Source: Mycolicibacterium sp. lyk4-40-TYG-92 (GTDB taxonomy: Bacteria > Actinomycetota > Actinomycetes > Mycobacteriales > Mycobacteriaceae). Taken from it: DNA of 64,000 nucleotides. How positions within the stretch are numbered: position 1 is the first letter of the stretch; each line of letters opens with the position of its first letter. Of the stretch, positions 16,503 through 24,619 are shown in pieces. The stretch spans positions 1 to 64,000 of the forward strand of contig NZ_JARVRX010000014.1 of NCBI RefSeq assembly GCF_030209435.1. The letters run 5' to 3'. The notes under the pieces are model-generated. The model had not been told where the DNA came from and ran no database searches. It saw nothing but the letters and a program-made list of their open reading frames with translations. The translations under genes were made by a program, and so were the position numbers.

Positions 16503-18265
16503 GTGATGACCAGCCCGTCAAGGGTTTCCGTGTCCCGCCACGCGGCGAGGATGTCCGCGTATTCGGTGGGACCGCCGAAGAAGAAGCTGTCCTGGTTCAG
16601 TCGGTCGCTGGGCTGGCCCTCCCGGTTGTAATAGCCGGGCGTACACGCCTCGCGCCGGCCGGAGATCACCACTGAACGCGCCACCACCTCACGGACCCAG
16701 CTGTCCTCGGCAGCCGCGCTCGCCTCCACCGCGGCGATGTCGTTCTTGAGTGCCCACGCGATGACCCACGCGGTATGCCGGGACTGGGTGTCGATCAGGT
16801 ACGGGAAGTTCACCGTGAACCCCGACTGCGCGATGCTGGCGATGAAGCAGTTCGGAAAACCGTGGACGTGCAGGCCGTGCAGGGTCCGGACCCCGTCGGA
16901 CCACTTGTCGCTCAGCGTCTTTCCGCCGCGCCCGATCACCTCGAAGCCAGTGCGCCGGGTGTAGTCGGTGCCGACCTCGAAGCCGGTGGCGAAGATCAGG
17001 CAGTCCAGCGGATATTCGGCGCCATCAACGACAACCCCGGCGGCGCTGATCTTCTCGATGCCGCGGCCCCGGGTGTCGACCAGGGTGACGTTGTCCCGGT
17101 TGAACGTCTGCAGGTACTCGTCGTGGAAACAGGGCCGCTTGCAGTAGTAGCCGTACCAGGGTTTGAGGCCGTCGGCCGTGGCCGGATCGGTCACCAGGGC
17201 GTCGATCCGTGCCCGGATCTGCTCCATCTTGGCGAAATCCGCCAGTTCGGCTGTCGATGCTCGCGGGTCGGTACCCTCCTTGGCGATCGGCATGGCCTTC
17301 GCCAGGCTGGTCCAGGCGTCGGCCACCAGGTCCTCGTCGGCTTGGCCACCGGCGGTGAGGATCTGGAAATTCTCGATGCGACGCTGCTGCCAGCCGGGTT
17401 CGAGCGTCGCCGCCCACGCCGGGTCGGTCGGCGCGTTGGCCCGCACATCGACCGTCGACGGTGTCCGCTGGAACACGAACAACTCCCCGACCGCGGGTGC
17501 CAGGCGCGGCACGCACTGGATCGACGTCGCGCCGGTCCCGATGATGCCGACGCGCTTGTCGGCCAGGTTCTCCAGGGCGGCACCGGTGTAGGCGTAGTCC
17601 CAGCGGCTGGTGTGGAACGCGTGGCCAGTGAAGTCGGTGATACCCACGATGCCGGGCAGTTTCGGCTTCTGCAGGTAACCATTGGCCATCGAGACGAAAC
17701 GGGCCCGGATGGCGTCGCCGCGGTTGGTGGCGATCACCCATCGGGAATCGGCTGCATCCCAACGGATTTCCCGCACCTCGGTCTGCAGGCAGGCGTTGCG
17801 GTAGAGGTCGTAGTGCTGGGCGATGGCCTGGCAGTGCGCGAAAATCTCGGCGCCCTTGGCGTACTTCTCGGTCGGCAGGTAGCCCAGTTCTTCCAGCAGC
17901 GGCATGTACACGTACGACTCGACGTCACAGGCAATGCCGGGGTACCGGTTCCAATACCAGGTGCCACCCACGTCGGCCGCCTTGTCGATCAGCCGGATAT
18001 CGGCCACACCCAGTTCCCGTAGTCGGGCGCCGGTCAGCAAGCCGCCGAAGCCGGCCCCGATGATCGCGACATCGACCTCGTCGGTAAGCGGCTCCCGGGT
18101 GAAAGCCGGTTCTGCCCAAGGGTCTTCACCGAACGCGGCGAACCGGCCGGCGATCTCCACATACTGGCCGATGCCGTCGGCCCGCAACCGCCGCGCGCGT
18201 TCCTCGGCGTACCGCTGCCGGAGTACGTCCGGGTCAAACGTCGCGCTGTCGCCGCCATGCGTCAT
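16499..18265 (-). CDS. FAD-dependent Baeyer-Villiger monooxygenase
   Basis: A 588-residue flavoprotein monooxygenase that inserts oxygen next to a carbonyl, turning ketones into esters or lactones. The FAD Rossmann motif is IIGAGFGGLLTG near residue 70, the NADPH Rossmann motif is IIGTGATSIQ, and between them lies the diagnostic FxGxxxHxxxW(D) fingerprint as FTGHAFHTSRWD near residue 208. The closing region CLIFATGFEVGTDY is typical. I chose the ATG at 18265; an upstream GTG adds six residues. The gene is coupled to the aldehyde dehydrogenase and lies 39 bp downstream of the sigma-factor gene. The ketone substrate is unknown. Confidence 0.9.
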   Translation of the reverse strand: MTHGGDSATFDPDVLRQRYAEERARRLRADGIGQYVEIAGRFAAFGEDPWAEPAFTREPLTDEVDVAIIGAGFGGLLTGARLRELGVADIRLIDKAADVGGTWYWNRYPGIACDVESYVYMPLLEELGYLPTEKYAKGAEIFAHCQAIAQHYDLYRNACLQTEVREIRWDAADSRWVIATNRGDAIRARFVSMANGYLQKPKLPGIVGITDFTGHAFHTSRWDYAYTGAALENLADKRVGIIGTGATSIQCVPRLAPAVGELFVFQRTPSTVDVRANAPTDPAWAATLEPGWQQRRIENFQILTAGGQADEDLVADAWTSLAKAMPIAKEGTDPRASTAELADFAKMEQIRARIDALVTDPATADGLKPWYGYYCKRPCFHDEYLQTFNRDNVTLVDTRGRGIEKISAAGVVVDGAEYPLDCLIFATGFEVGTDYTRRTGFEVIGRGGKTLSDKWSDGVRTLHGLHVHGFPNCFIASIAQSGFTVNFPYLIDTQSRHTAWVIAWALKNDIAAVEASAAAEDSWVREVVARSVVISGRREACTPGYYNREGQPSDRLNQDSFFFGGPTEYADILAAWRDTETLDGLVIT

Positions 18266-18304
18266 CGATGCATACTGGAACACGTTTCAGTTTCTGGCAA
18301 GGGT

Positions 18305-18853
18305 TCAGGCGCTGTCCCGGTGGGCCAGCGCCACGCGCAGCTGCTGCCTGCCGCGCGAAACCCGCGACATCACCGTGCCCATCGGCACACCCATGAGGAC
18401 AGCGGCCTCGGCATAGGTGTGTCCCTGCACCTCCACGTAGAACATGGCGGCGCGCGCACCTTCTGACAACTCCCCAAACGCGGTCTCGATATCCCCGTCC
18501 GCCATGAGGTCGAGCACCTCGACTTCCGCCGAACGGCGGGCTGTCGAGGGTTCATACCCACCGGCGGTGATCACCTCCAGGGGTACCTCCGGCGGGCGGG
18601 ATTCCCGGTGACGATGCCTGCTGACCCACCGGTTGTGCAGGATGCGGAAGAGCCAGGCGTTGAGATTGGTGCCCTGCTGAAATGATCCGAAGCCCTGATA
18701 GGCGTGTAACAGGGTGTCCTGCAACAGATCTTCGGCGTCGGCTTCGCAGCGCGTCAGTCGGCGGGCCCCGCGCCCGAGCGCGTCGAGGAGCGGGACGGCC
18801 TCGATGACGAATCGGGCCGCGAGTTCCGAATCCGGCACCGGCACCGCCGTCAC
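18305..18853 (-). CDS. ECF RNA polymerase sigma factor, SigH/SigR-like
   Basis: A 182-residue ECF sigma factor. Region 2 (ARFVIEAVPLLDALGRGARRLTRCEADAEDLLQDT, then NLNAWLFRILHN) and region 4 (TYAEAAVLMGVPMGTVMSRVSRGRQQLR) are both intact and resemble mycobacterial SigH. No anti-sigma gene, such as the small HxxxCxxC zinc protein normal beside this class, is adjacent. I chose the GTG at 18853, which has GGGAGG 8 nt upstream; a TTG at 18859 is the alternative. The gene starts 73 bp downstream of a 25-bp site that recurs three more times in this island, and it heads the BVMO/aldehyde dehydrogenase operon. Confidence 0.85.
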   Translation of the reverse strand: MTAVPVPDSELAARFVIEAVPLLDALGRGARRLTRCEADAEDLLQDTLLHAYQGFGSFQQGTNLNAWLFRILHNRWVSRHRHRESRPPEVPLEVITAGGYEPSTARRSAEVEVLDLMADGDIETAFGELSEGARAAMFYVEVQGHTYAEAAVLMGVPMGTVMSRVSRGRQQLRVALAHRDSA

Positions 18854-18926
18854 GATCAAAGCCTCCCGTCACCTGTGGCGGCGCCGATCGCGCCGCCGAA
18901 CTCAGACTCGTCGGAAAGCGGCCGGC

Positions 18927-18951
18927 GCGAACCATTGGAAGTACGTGGTCG
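18927..18951 (-). promoter_or_regulatory. Island 25-bp site, copy A (upstream of the sigma factor)
   Basis: On the minus strand this reads GACCACG, 2 nt, CTTCC, 3 nt, GGTTCG, one of four sites fitting SGACYACGnn-CTTYCnnn-GGTYYGM. It lies 73 bp before the sigma-factor start and 110 bp before the divergent MBL hydrolase gene. The outer GAC(C/T) and GGT(C/T) are weakly dyadic, so it could serve both directions. Confidence 0.6.
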
Positions 18952-19061
18952 ACAACCGAATCCGTGGTGCGTGATGGATGAGTTCGCGCGCCGGCGTGCG
19001 TTCAACCCCGCACAGGGTCAGATCCATGACGCTGCCGAATGATGTGCCAGAAGGAGACAAC

Positions 19062-19976
19062 GTGAGCTTGGACAGCATTTCCCACCTCGATCGGACGGGG
19101 CTCGACGAGTTGGTTCCGTCGCGGTACGCGGTGCCGGTCGGCGACATCGACGTATTGGTGATCAGTGACGGCGTCCTGCCGATCACGGCATCGACGCTGG
19201 GCACCAACGTCCCCCCGGCCGAACTGACGGAATGGTTGGACGACAACTTCCTGCCACCCGAGATCGTCGACTGGCCGCTGAATATCGTGGTCGTCCGTAG
19301 CGGGGACCGCACGATCCTGGTCGACGCCGGGCTGGGGCTGGAATTTCCGGACTTCCCGCGGGCCGGGCAGACCATCCGGCGACTCGAAGCCGCCGGTGTC
19401 GATCTCGGCTCGGTGACCGACGTCGTGCTGACCCACATGCACATGGACCACGTCGGCGGGCTGATCACCGAAGGCGTGAAGGAGCGGTTCCGGCCGGACC
19501 TGCGCGTCCACGCGGCCACGGCCGAGGCCGAATTCTGGGCGGCACCTGACTTCTCACACACCGTCATGCCCGGGCCCATCCCGGACGTGCTGCGCCGGTG
19601 CGCCACGCAGTTCCTGGATCAGTACAGCGGCCAGCTGCGGACATTCGAGACGGATTACGAAGTGGCGCCGGGCGTTCTCCTCAGCCGCACCGGCGGACAC
19701 ACCCCGGGGCACAGCGTGGTGCGCCTGGAGTCGCGCGGCGAAAAGCTCACCTTCGCCGGCGATGCCGTGTTCGCCCCCGGTTTCGATAACCCCGAGTGGC
19801 AGAACGGCTTCGAGCACGACCCCGAAGAGGCGGCCCGCGTCCGCGTTCGCCTGCTACGGGAGGTCGCGGCCACCAAGGAGGCCCTTGTCGCCACGCACCT
19901 CCCGTTCCCGTCGGTGTGCCACGTAGCGGCCGTCGGTGACACCTTCCGGTGCGTGCCCGACGTCTGGGACTACTAA
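19062..19976 (+). CDS. Metallo-beta-lactamase-fold hydrolase, paralogue 1
   Basis: A 304-residue MBL-fold hydrolase. The metal motif HMHMDHVGG is near residues 125-133, a second His is in GGHTPGHS, an Asp is in FAGDAVF, and a late His is in VATHLPFPSVCH. The protein is of the lactonase/esterase-like type. GTG at 19062 is chosen because AAGGAG lies 5 nt upstream; a longer frame to 18978 has no support. It is about two-thirds identical by eye to the MBL protein at 22690-23616, sharing the opening VGDIDVLVISDGVLP. It probably hydrolyses an ester or lactone made by the BVMO pathway. It ends at a strong terminator. Confidence 0.85.
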   Translation: MSLDSISHLDRTGLDELVPSRYAVPVGDIDVLVISDGVLPITASTLGTNVPPAELTEWLDDNFLPPEIVDWPLNIVVVRSGDRTILVDAGLGLEFPDFPRAGQTIRRLEAAGVDLGSVTDVVLTHMHMDHVGGLITEGVKERFRPDLRVHAATAEAEFWAAPDFSHTVMPGPIPDVLRRCATQFLDQYSGQLRTFETDYEVAPGVLLSRTGGHTPGHSVVRLESRGEKLTFAGDAVFAPGFDNPEWQNGFEHDPEEAARVRVRLLREVAATKEALVATHLPFPSVCHVAAVGDTFRCVPDVWDY

Positions 19977-19989
19977 CCCCAGCGACGAG

Positions 19990-20022
19990 AACGGCCCCCG
20001 GACAACAGATCCGGGGGCCGTT
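19990..20022. terminator. Bidirectional intrinsic terminator
   Basis: AACGGCCCCCGGA (19990-20002) and TCCGGGGGCCGTT (20010-20022) form a perfect 13-bp stem with a 7-nt loop, followed by TTTT on the plus strand. It separates the convergent MBL hydrolase and SDR genes. Confidence 0.9.
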
Positions 20023-20030
20023 TTCGGCGG

Positions 20031-20750
20031 TCAGGCGGCGGCGCCGCCGCCATCGGCATGCAGCGTCGACCCGGTGATGAAACTCGACCGTGGCGACGCG
20101 AGGAACAGCACGGCCTGCGCGATCTCGCCCGGCTGTGCCGTCCGGCCGAGCGGCAGCGCGCGACCGAGTTCGTCGTTGGTGTCACCCCATTCGGCAGCCA
20201 CGCCCGGTGTTGCCGTCGGCCCGGGCGCCACACTGTTGACGCGCACGCCCTGCGGTCCGAATTCTGTTGCCCACGTGCGGGTCAACGATTCCAGCGCCGC
20301 CTTGGAGGCGCTGTAACTGGATGCCCCGGGGACACCCTTGAACGCGACCATGGAGGTCACGTTGACGATGCTCCCCCGGCCTCGGCGCAACATGCCCGGT
20401 ACCAGAGCTGCCACCAGGAAGTAGGCGCCGCGCACGTTGGTGTCGAAGGTGGACTCGAATGTCGCCACGTCCTGCTCCACGGTGAGCGCGCCCGGAAAAC
20501 TGGCGGCGTTGTTGACCACGATGTCGACATCACCGCATTGGCGGGCAAGGCTTTTCACCGATTCGAGATCGGCCAGATCCGCGGCGATGAACCGCACCCC
20601 GAGCTCAGCGGCCGCGGCGGCGCCGCGGCCGGCGGAGCGTCCGGTGATGATGACCGACGCACCCTCGGCCGCGAGCAGGCGCGCGGTCTCGAACCCGATT
20701 CCCGCGGTCCCGCCCGTCACCAGCGCGGTCAGCCCGGCCAGCTCCGTCAC
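20031..20750 (-). CDS. Short-chain dehydrogenase/reductase
   Basis: A 239-residue classical SDR oxidoreductase. The cofactor motif is TGGTAGIG near residue 12, NNAAS near 90, and the catalytic Ser and Tyr-Lys are in SSYSASKAAL near residue 155. The C-terminal PLGRTAQPGEIAQAVLFLAS and SFITGSTLHADGG are typical. It interconverts an alcohol and a ketone; within this island it could produce the BVMO's ketone. The GTG start overlaps the stop of the NmrA-like gene (GTGA). Confidence 0.9.
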   Translation of the reverse strand: MTELAGLTALVTGGTAGIGFETARLLAAEGASVIITGRSAGRGAAAAAELGVRFIAADLADLESVKSLARQCGDVDIVVNNAASFPGALTVEQDVATFESTFDTNVRGAYFLVAALVPGMLRRGRGSIVNVTSMVAFKGVPGASSYSASKAALESLTRTWATEFGPQGVRVNSVAPGPTATPGVAAEWGDTNDELGRALPLGRTAQPGEIAQAVLFLASPRSSFITGSTLHADGGGAAA

Positions 20751-21490
20751 TGCGTGGCCAGCCAGTCCGCCAGGTGCAGGTCCGAGATGATGGCGTCGCC
20801 GCTGGTGACCAGACCGGTGTCGCCGACCTTGGTGCCGAAGTAGACGGCTGCGGGGTCGACCACGATCGGCAGGCTTTCCCCGCGATGGGCCAGCGCCAGC
20901 TTGGCCAGGCCGGCGAACGTCAGCTTGTCCGGTCCACCGATGTTGACGATGCCGTTGACCGGAGCGGCCTGAGCAACCCGGGCCACTTCGGCGGCGACGT
21001 CGGCACCGGCGATCGGCTGGATCAGGCCCTCGGGCACCCGCACCTCGCCGTCGACGGTCAGCGATGCGGTGATCGCCTCGGCGAACTCATGGAACTGCGT
21101 GGCCCGCACGATCGTGTACGGCAGCCCCGACTCGGTGATGATGCGTTCCTGGGCGACCTTGGCCCGCATGTACCCGCTGTCGGGCAGGCCGTCGCACCCC
21201 ACGATCGACAACGCGACGTAGTGCCCGACACGCGCGGCCGTGGCGGCGGCCGTCAGGTTGGTCGCCGACTTGGTGAAGAAGTCCAGCACCGGACCGTCGG
21301 AGAAGTCCGGCGAGTTGACGACGTCGACCAGCACGTCGGAACCGGCCAACGCCTCTGCCAGACCCGCGCCGGTCAGGACGTCAGCGCCGCTGTCCCGCGA
21401 CGCCGCCACGGTTTCGTGGCCGGCTTCTTTGAGCAGCGCGACGACCTTCGAACCGATCTGGCCGCTGGCACCCATCACAGTGATCTTCAT
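20747..21490 (-). CDS. NmrA/atypical-SDR NAD(P)-binding protein
   Basis: A 247-residue Rossmann protein beginning MKITVMGASGQIGSKVV, the Gly-rich motif of NmrA-like and atypical SDR proteins. The classical YxxxK pair is replaced by a YMRAKVAQE segment near residue 115. Related proteins act as NAD(P)H-dependent reductases or as redox-sensing regulators. The ATG at 21490 follows AAAGGGTG. It is the first gene of a two-gene operon with the SDR, and copy B of the 25-bp island site lies 63 bp upstream. Confidence 0.8.
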   Translation of the reverse strand: MKITVMGASGQIGSKVVALLKEAGHETVAASRDSGADVLTGAGLAEALAGSDVLVDVVNSPDFSDGPVLDFFTKSATNLTAAATAARVGHYVALSIVGCDGLPDSGYMRAKVAQERIITESGLPYTIVRATQFHEFAEAITASLTVDGEVRVPEGLIQPIAGADVAAEVARVAQAAPVNGIVNIGGPDKLTFAGLAKLALAHRGESLPIVVDPAAVYFGTKVGDTGLVTSGDAIISDLHLADWLATQ

Positions 21491-21553
21491 CAGACACACC
21501 CTTTCGATTTGTTTCGGTTGTGCGGCTTCCACACTGGCAGTCGCACAGGGCCC

Positions 21554-21578
21554 GCAGACCCCGGAAAGTCCGTAGTCC
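21554..21578 (-). promoter_or_regulatory. Island 25-bp site, copy B (upstream of the NmrA-like/SDR operon)
   Basis: On the minus strand it reads GACTACG, 2 nt, CTTTC, 3 nt, GGTCTG. It lies 63 bp before the ATG at 21490 and 8 bp after the nitroreductase stop, so it marks an independent promoter region for the NmrA-like/SDR pair. Confidence 0.6.
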
Positions 21579-21586
21579 GCCGACCG

Positions 21587-22249
21587 TCAGTCGTCGAGGA
21601 ACACCACGTTGTCGCTGAGCGGATTACGCGGCGTGTCAAGGTGGTTCGCCGGAAAGGCGGGGTCGGGGTAGCCGATCGAGATCCCGCACAGGATGGTGAG
21701 CTCCTCGGGGATGCCGAGCTGCGCACGCAGCACCGCCGGATAGAAACTGATCGACACCTGCGCACAACTCCCGAGGCCCCGCTCGGTCAACGCCAGCATG
21801 AGCGTCTGCAGGAACATCCCGACACCCATCGCATCGACAGCGCCGAAATCGCGGTGCATGCACACCACCCCGGCGACCGGGGCGCGGAAGAACTCCCAGT
21901 TACGCCGTTGCGCGGCCCAGCGGCCTGCCGCATCGCTGCGCTCGATGCCCATCGCGCCGTACACCAGGGCACCGCTTTCCCGACGCAGGTACGCAAATTG
22001 GGCCGGCAGGCCCGCCGAACCGACGGCGGGCGGTGCCGCGTCGACCGCAGCGAGGAGCGCGTCGACCAACCGTGCACGCCGGTCCCCGGTGGCGAAGTAG
22101 ACGTGCCACGGCTGGGTATTGGAGTTCGATGGCGCCCGGATCGCCAGCTCCAGCGCCTCATCGAGCAGTTCCCGCGGAACCGGCTTGTCCGGCAAGAACA
22201 TCCGTGATGACCGGCGCGACCGGACGATGTCGCCGAACCCGGTCGTCAC
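21587..22249 (-). CDS. Nitroreductase-family flavoprotein
   Basis: A 220-residue FMN-dependent NAD(P)H oxidoreductase. The FMN-binding start is RSRRSSRMF, followed by RAPSNSNTQPWHVYF, and a C-terminal half with LTERGLGSCAQVSIS and the final ILCGISIGYPDP. This is the usual single-domain nitroreductase layout. Natural substrates of this group are often quinones or enones rather than nitro compounds, so an alkene or enone reduction step in the pathway is plausible. The GTG start overlaps the cupin stop (GTGA). Confidence 0.87.
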   Translation of the reverse strand: MTTGFGDIVRSRRSSRMFLPDKPVPRELLDEALELAIRAPSNSNTQPWHVYFATGDRRARLVDALLAAVDAAPPAVGSAGLPAQFAYLRRESGALVYGAMGIERSDAAGRWAAQRRNWEFFRAPVAGVVCMHRDFGAVDAMGVGMFLQTLMLALTERGLGSCAQVSISFYPAVLRAQLGIPEELTILCGISIGYPDPAFPANHLDTPRNPLSDNVVFLDD

Positions 22250-22644
22250 CGGACTCGCCGGTCCTTGCGGGTCTCGAGTTCCTCGTCATCGACGATCACG
22301 AGCATCGGCACGCCGGGCGTGCAGATCATCGTCACCAGAAAGCGCAGTGGGACGTCAGTGCGGTTGTTGGCGTCCGAGTAGTGGATGATGTCGCCACCCG
22401 GCTCCCAGAACGCCTCGCCGGCCTTGATCACCCGCGGCGCTTCACCCTCCAATTCGAACAGCATCTCGCCCTCCAAGACATAACCGAACGACGGTCCTCC
22501 AGGGTGCCGGTGTGGCGGTGCTCCCGCGCTTCCCGCCGGCCACTCGATTATGGACGTCATCACGTGCGCATCGGCCGGAATGAACGGCGGCGTCACGGTC
22601 TGGATGGTCGTGATGGCCTTCATCAGGTCGGCGTTGTCGAACAT
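22246..22644 (-). CDS. Cupin-domain protein
   Basis: A 132-residue single-domain cupin. The first cupin motif is PHRHPGGPSFGYVLEGEMLFEL near residues 45-66, with metal-binding His residues, and the second is KAGEAFWEPGGDIIHYSDANN. It could be a small metalloenzyme (isomerase or dioxygenase) or a binding protein. GAGGAG precedes the ATG at 22644. It lies 45 bp downstream of the second MBL hydrolase gene and overlaps the nitroreductase gene by 4 bp. Confidence 0.82.
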   Translation of the reverse strand: MFDNADLMKAITTIQTVTPPFIPADAHVMTSIIEWPAGSAGAPPHRHPGGPSFGYVLEGEMLFELEGEAPRVIKAGEAFWEPGGDIIHYSDANNRTDVPLRFLVTMICTPGVPMLVIVDDEELETRKDRRVR

Positions 22645-22689
22645 TGTTTCTCCTCAGTTGAATTCGGTGATCTGACGGCCGACAGGCAC

Positions 22690-23616
22690 TCACGACTCCC
22701 ACACGGCCGGCACGCACCTGAAGGCGTTGCCCGCGGTCGCCACATGGCAGACCGACGGGAACGGCAGGTGCGTCGCGACCAGCGCCTCGCGAGTCGATGA
22801 CAGCTCCTGCAACAGCTGGACGCGCACGCGCGCCGCTTCCTCGGGGTCGTGTTCGAAACCGTTGAACCAGTCCGGATGGTCGAATCCAGCCTGCAGCACG
22901 GCATCACCGGCGAACGTCAGGCGGTCACCGCCGGACGCCAGCCGGACCACACTGTGCCCCGGCGTGTGCCCGCCGGTGCGATGAACAAGCATTCCCGGCG
23001 CCACTTCGTACTCCGTCTCGAATGGCCGTAATACGTTGCGGTACTTGTCCAAAAACCTTGTGGCGGAAGATCGCATCGCGTCCTGCATCGCTTCGTTCAC
23101 GTTGGTGTGGGAGAAATCGGGCGACTCCCAGAACTCTGCCTCCGCGGCCGCGGTGTGGATTCGCACGTCGGGGCGCAGCCGGTCCTTCACCCCTTCGACG
23201 AGCAGGCCGCCGACGTGATCGAAGTGCATGTGCGTGAGGACCACGTCGGTCACGTCCGCGAGGTCGACGCCGGCGGCCGCCAGACGCTCACCCCAATGCC
23301 CGGCCCGTGGCGTGAAGTCCTGGTAGTCGACGCCGACTCCGGCGTCGATGAGGATGGTCTGGTCTCCACGGCGGACGACAACCTGATTCAGCGGCAACGC
23401 GAGTTCGTCGGGCGGCAGGAACATGTCGTCCAACCAGGCGGCCCGCAGGTCCGGGTCGGCATTGGTGGCCAGCTGCGGAGACGACATCGGCAGGACGCCG
23501 TCGCTGATCACCACGACGTCGATGTCGCCGACCGTCAGCGCGTAATACGACGGCACCGGTTGGTCGGGTTCGCGGCCACCAGCCGGTGCGGTGGATGCCG
23601 CTGTCTGAAGCCTCAT
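22690..23616 (-). CDS. Metallo-beta-lactamase-fold hydrolase, paralogue 2
   Basis: A 308-residue MBL-fold hydrolase with HMHFDHVGG, GGHTPGHS, FAGDAV and VATHLPFPSVCHVA in the same order as the paralogue at 19062-19976. The closing text FRCVPAVWES parallels FRCVPDVWDY. I chose the ATG at 23616, with GGAAGGGG 6 nt upstream; the open frame runs far further in but without similarity. Copy C of the island site lies 75 bp upstream, within the end of the ThuA-like gene. The two paralogues may have different ester or lactone substrates. Confidence 0.85.
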   Translation of the reverse strand: MRLQTAASTAPAGGREPDQPVPSYYALTVGDIDVVVISDGVLPMSSPQLATNADPDLRAAWLDDMFLPPDELALPLNQVVVRRGDQTILIDAGVGVDYQDFTPRAGHWGERLAAAGVDLADVTDVVLTHMHFDHVGGLLVEGVKDRLRPDVRIHTAAAEAEFWESPDFSHTNVNEAMQDAMRSSATRFLDKYRNVLRPFETEYEVAPGMLVHRTGGHTPGHSVVRLASGGDRLTFAGDAVLQAGFDHPDWFNGFEHDPEEAARVRVQLLQELSSTREALVATHLPFPSVCHVATAGNAFRCVPAVWES

Positions 23617-23665
23617 GCCTTGTCCCCTTCCACGGTCCCGGACCGCGTGGCCCTGGCTGCGGTAT

Positions 23666-24556
23666 TCAGCTTCGTCGCGATGCAACCTGCTCGGACCCTT
23701 GAAAGCCCGTAGTCGAAACCGGGTGGAGCCACCGCGCGATATTGGCGACGTAGTCCTTGAAGATCGCCAGCCGCGCCGGGTCGTCCCCGATCTGCGTGCC
23801 GGGAAGATCGGACACGAACGACGGTGCACCCGCGGTGAGATCCCAGTTGTAGTCGGCGAAGTGGTGGAACGTGGACTCGGCGACCGCGCGCCCGATCGGG
23901 CGGCCGTCCGGTGACCGTTCCCCATCGACAGCGACGGCAAGGTTGAAGTGCCGGCCGGTCGCGGTACTGCGGCCTTTCGCGATGGCGCGGGCGAGCGGAG
24001 GATTCTGGGACACCATTCCCTCATGCGGATGCGCGGGGAACCATTCGACGTGCCCGCTTGCGGTGCGGTTCGTACGGAGCAGCTCGTGCGGCTCACCATC
24101 GATCAACACCGGTTGGTAGTCGCCATTGGCGCCGGAGTGGTAGTTGGGCCACGAGATGTGCGGATTGTCCTGGTCGTCGCAGCGCTCGTCGGGATCGAGG
24201 CTCGGGTCGTGGAATTCGTTGACCACACCGAGAAATCCGAGGCGGTTCAGGCAACAGCCGAGGTCCTGGTGATCGCGCGCGGTGAGTACACCGCCGCCGC
24301 GCTCGCGGAACCGCCGGATACCGTCGGCGTCGGCCGGCGTCAGGCCGTCACCGACATCGACTGCCAACAGCCACAACTGGTCGAAATCGAACTCGTCCAG
24401 CCGGCTCAGCACCGGGTCGTCGGCATGGCACGACCGGTTGCGTGCGGTCACGTCATGACCGCGCGCTCGCAGTTCGTCCGCCACCATCGAGAACCGGCTG
24501 ATGTCCCAATCGTCGGCGCACTCGATGATGGTCGTCTGCAACAGGATGCGGGACAC
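23666..24556 (-). CDS. ThuA-like conserved protein
   Basis: A 296-residue protein with a flavodoxin or class-I amidotransferase-like fold of the ThuA type. MSRILLQTTIIECADDWDIS opens a first strand, and VVADELRARGHDVTARN-like and RRFRERGGGVLTARDHQDLG segments follow. A His-rich part (HHFADYNWD) lies near residue 235. ThuA proteins are linked to sugar metabolism, but the reaction is unsettled and no catalytic Cys-His pair is obvious here. The start is a GTG. Its own copy of the island site (24620-24644) lies 63 bp upstream. The last codons contain site C for the next gene. Confidence 0.6.
   Translation of the reverse strand: MSRILLQTTIIECADDWDISRFSMVADELRARGHDVTARNRSCHADDPVLSRLDEFDFDQLWLLAVDVGDGLTPADADGIRRFRERGGGVLTARDHQDLGCCLNRLGFLGVVNEFHDPSLDPDERCDDQDNPHISWPNYHSGANGDYQPVLIDGEPHELLRTNRTASGHVEWFPAHPHEGMVSQNPPLARAIAKGRSTATGRHFNLAVAVDGERSPDGRPIGRAVAESTFHHFADYNWDLTAGAPSFVSDLPGTQIGDDPARLAIFKDYVANIARWLHPVSTTGFQGSEQVASRRS
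23691..23715 (-). promoter_or_regulatory. Island 25-bp site, copy C (inside the 3' end of the ThuA-like gene)
   Basis: On the minus strand it reads GACTACG, 2 nt, CTTTC, 3 nt, GGTCCG and lies wholly within the last 17 codons of the ThuA-like gene, 74 bp before the ATG of the second MBL hydrolase. It implies an internal promoter. Confidence 0.6.
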
Positions 24557-24619
24557 AGAACTCTCTTCGCTTCAAGGGTTTTCGCGGAATGCGATCAGCA
24601 TGGCCGATCGCGGTCCACG

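Noticed and set aside
18927..18951. The 25-bp island site as a SigH-type promoter
   Set aside because: It lacks a GGAA...GTT pair at 17-19 bp spacing on the minus strand, so it does not fit the promoter class of SigH-like sigma factors.
23617..24099. N-terminal extension of the second MBL frame
   Set aside because: It overlaps the ThuA-like gene in a shadow frame; the ribosome site and similarity point to 23616.
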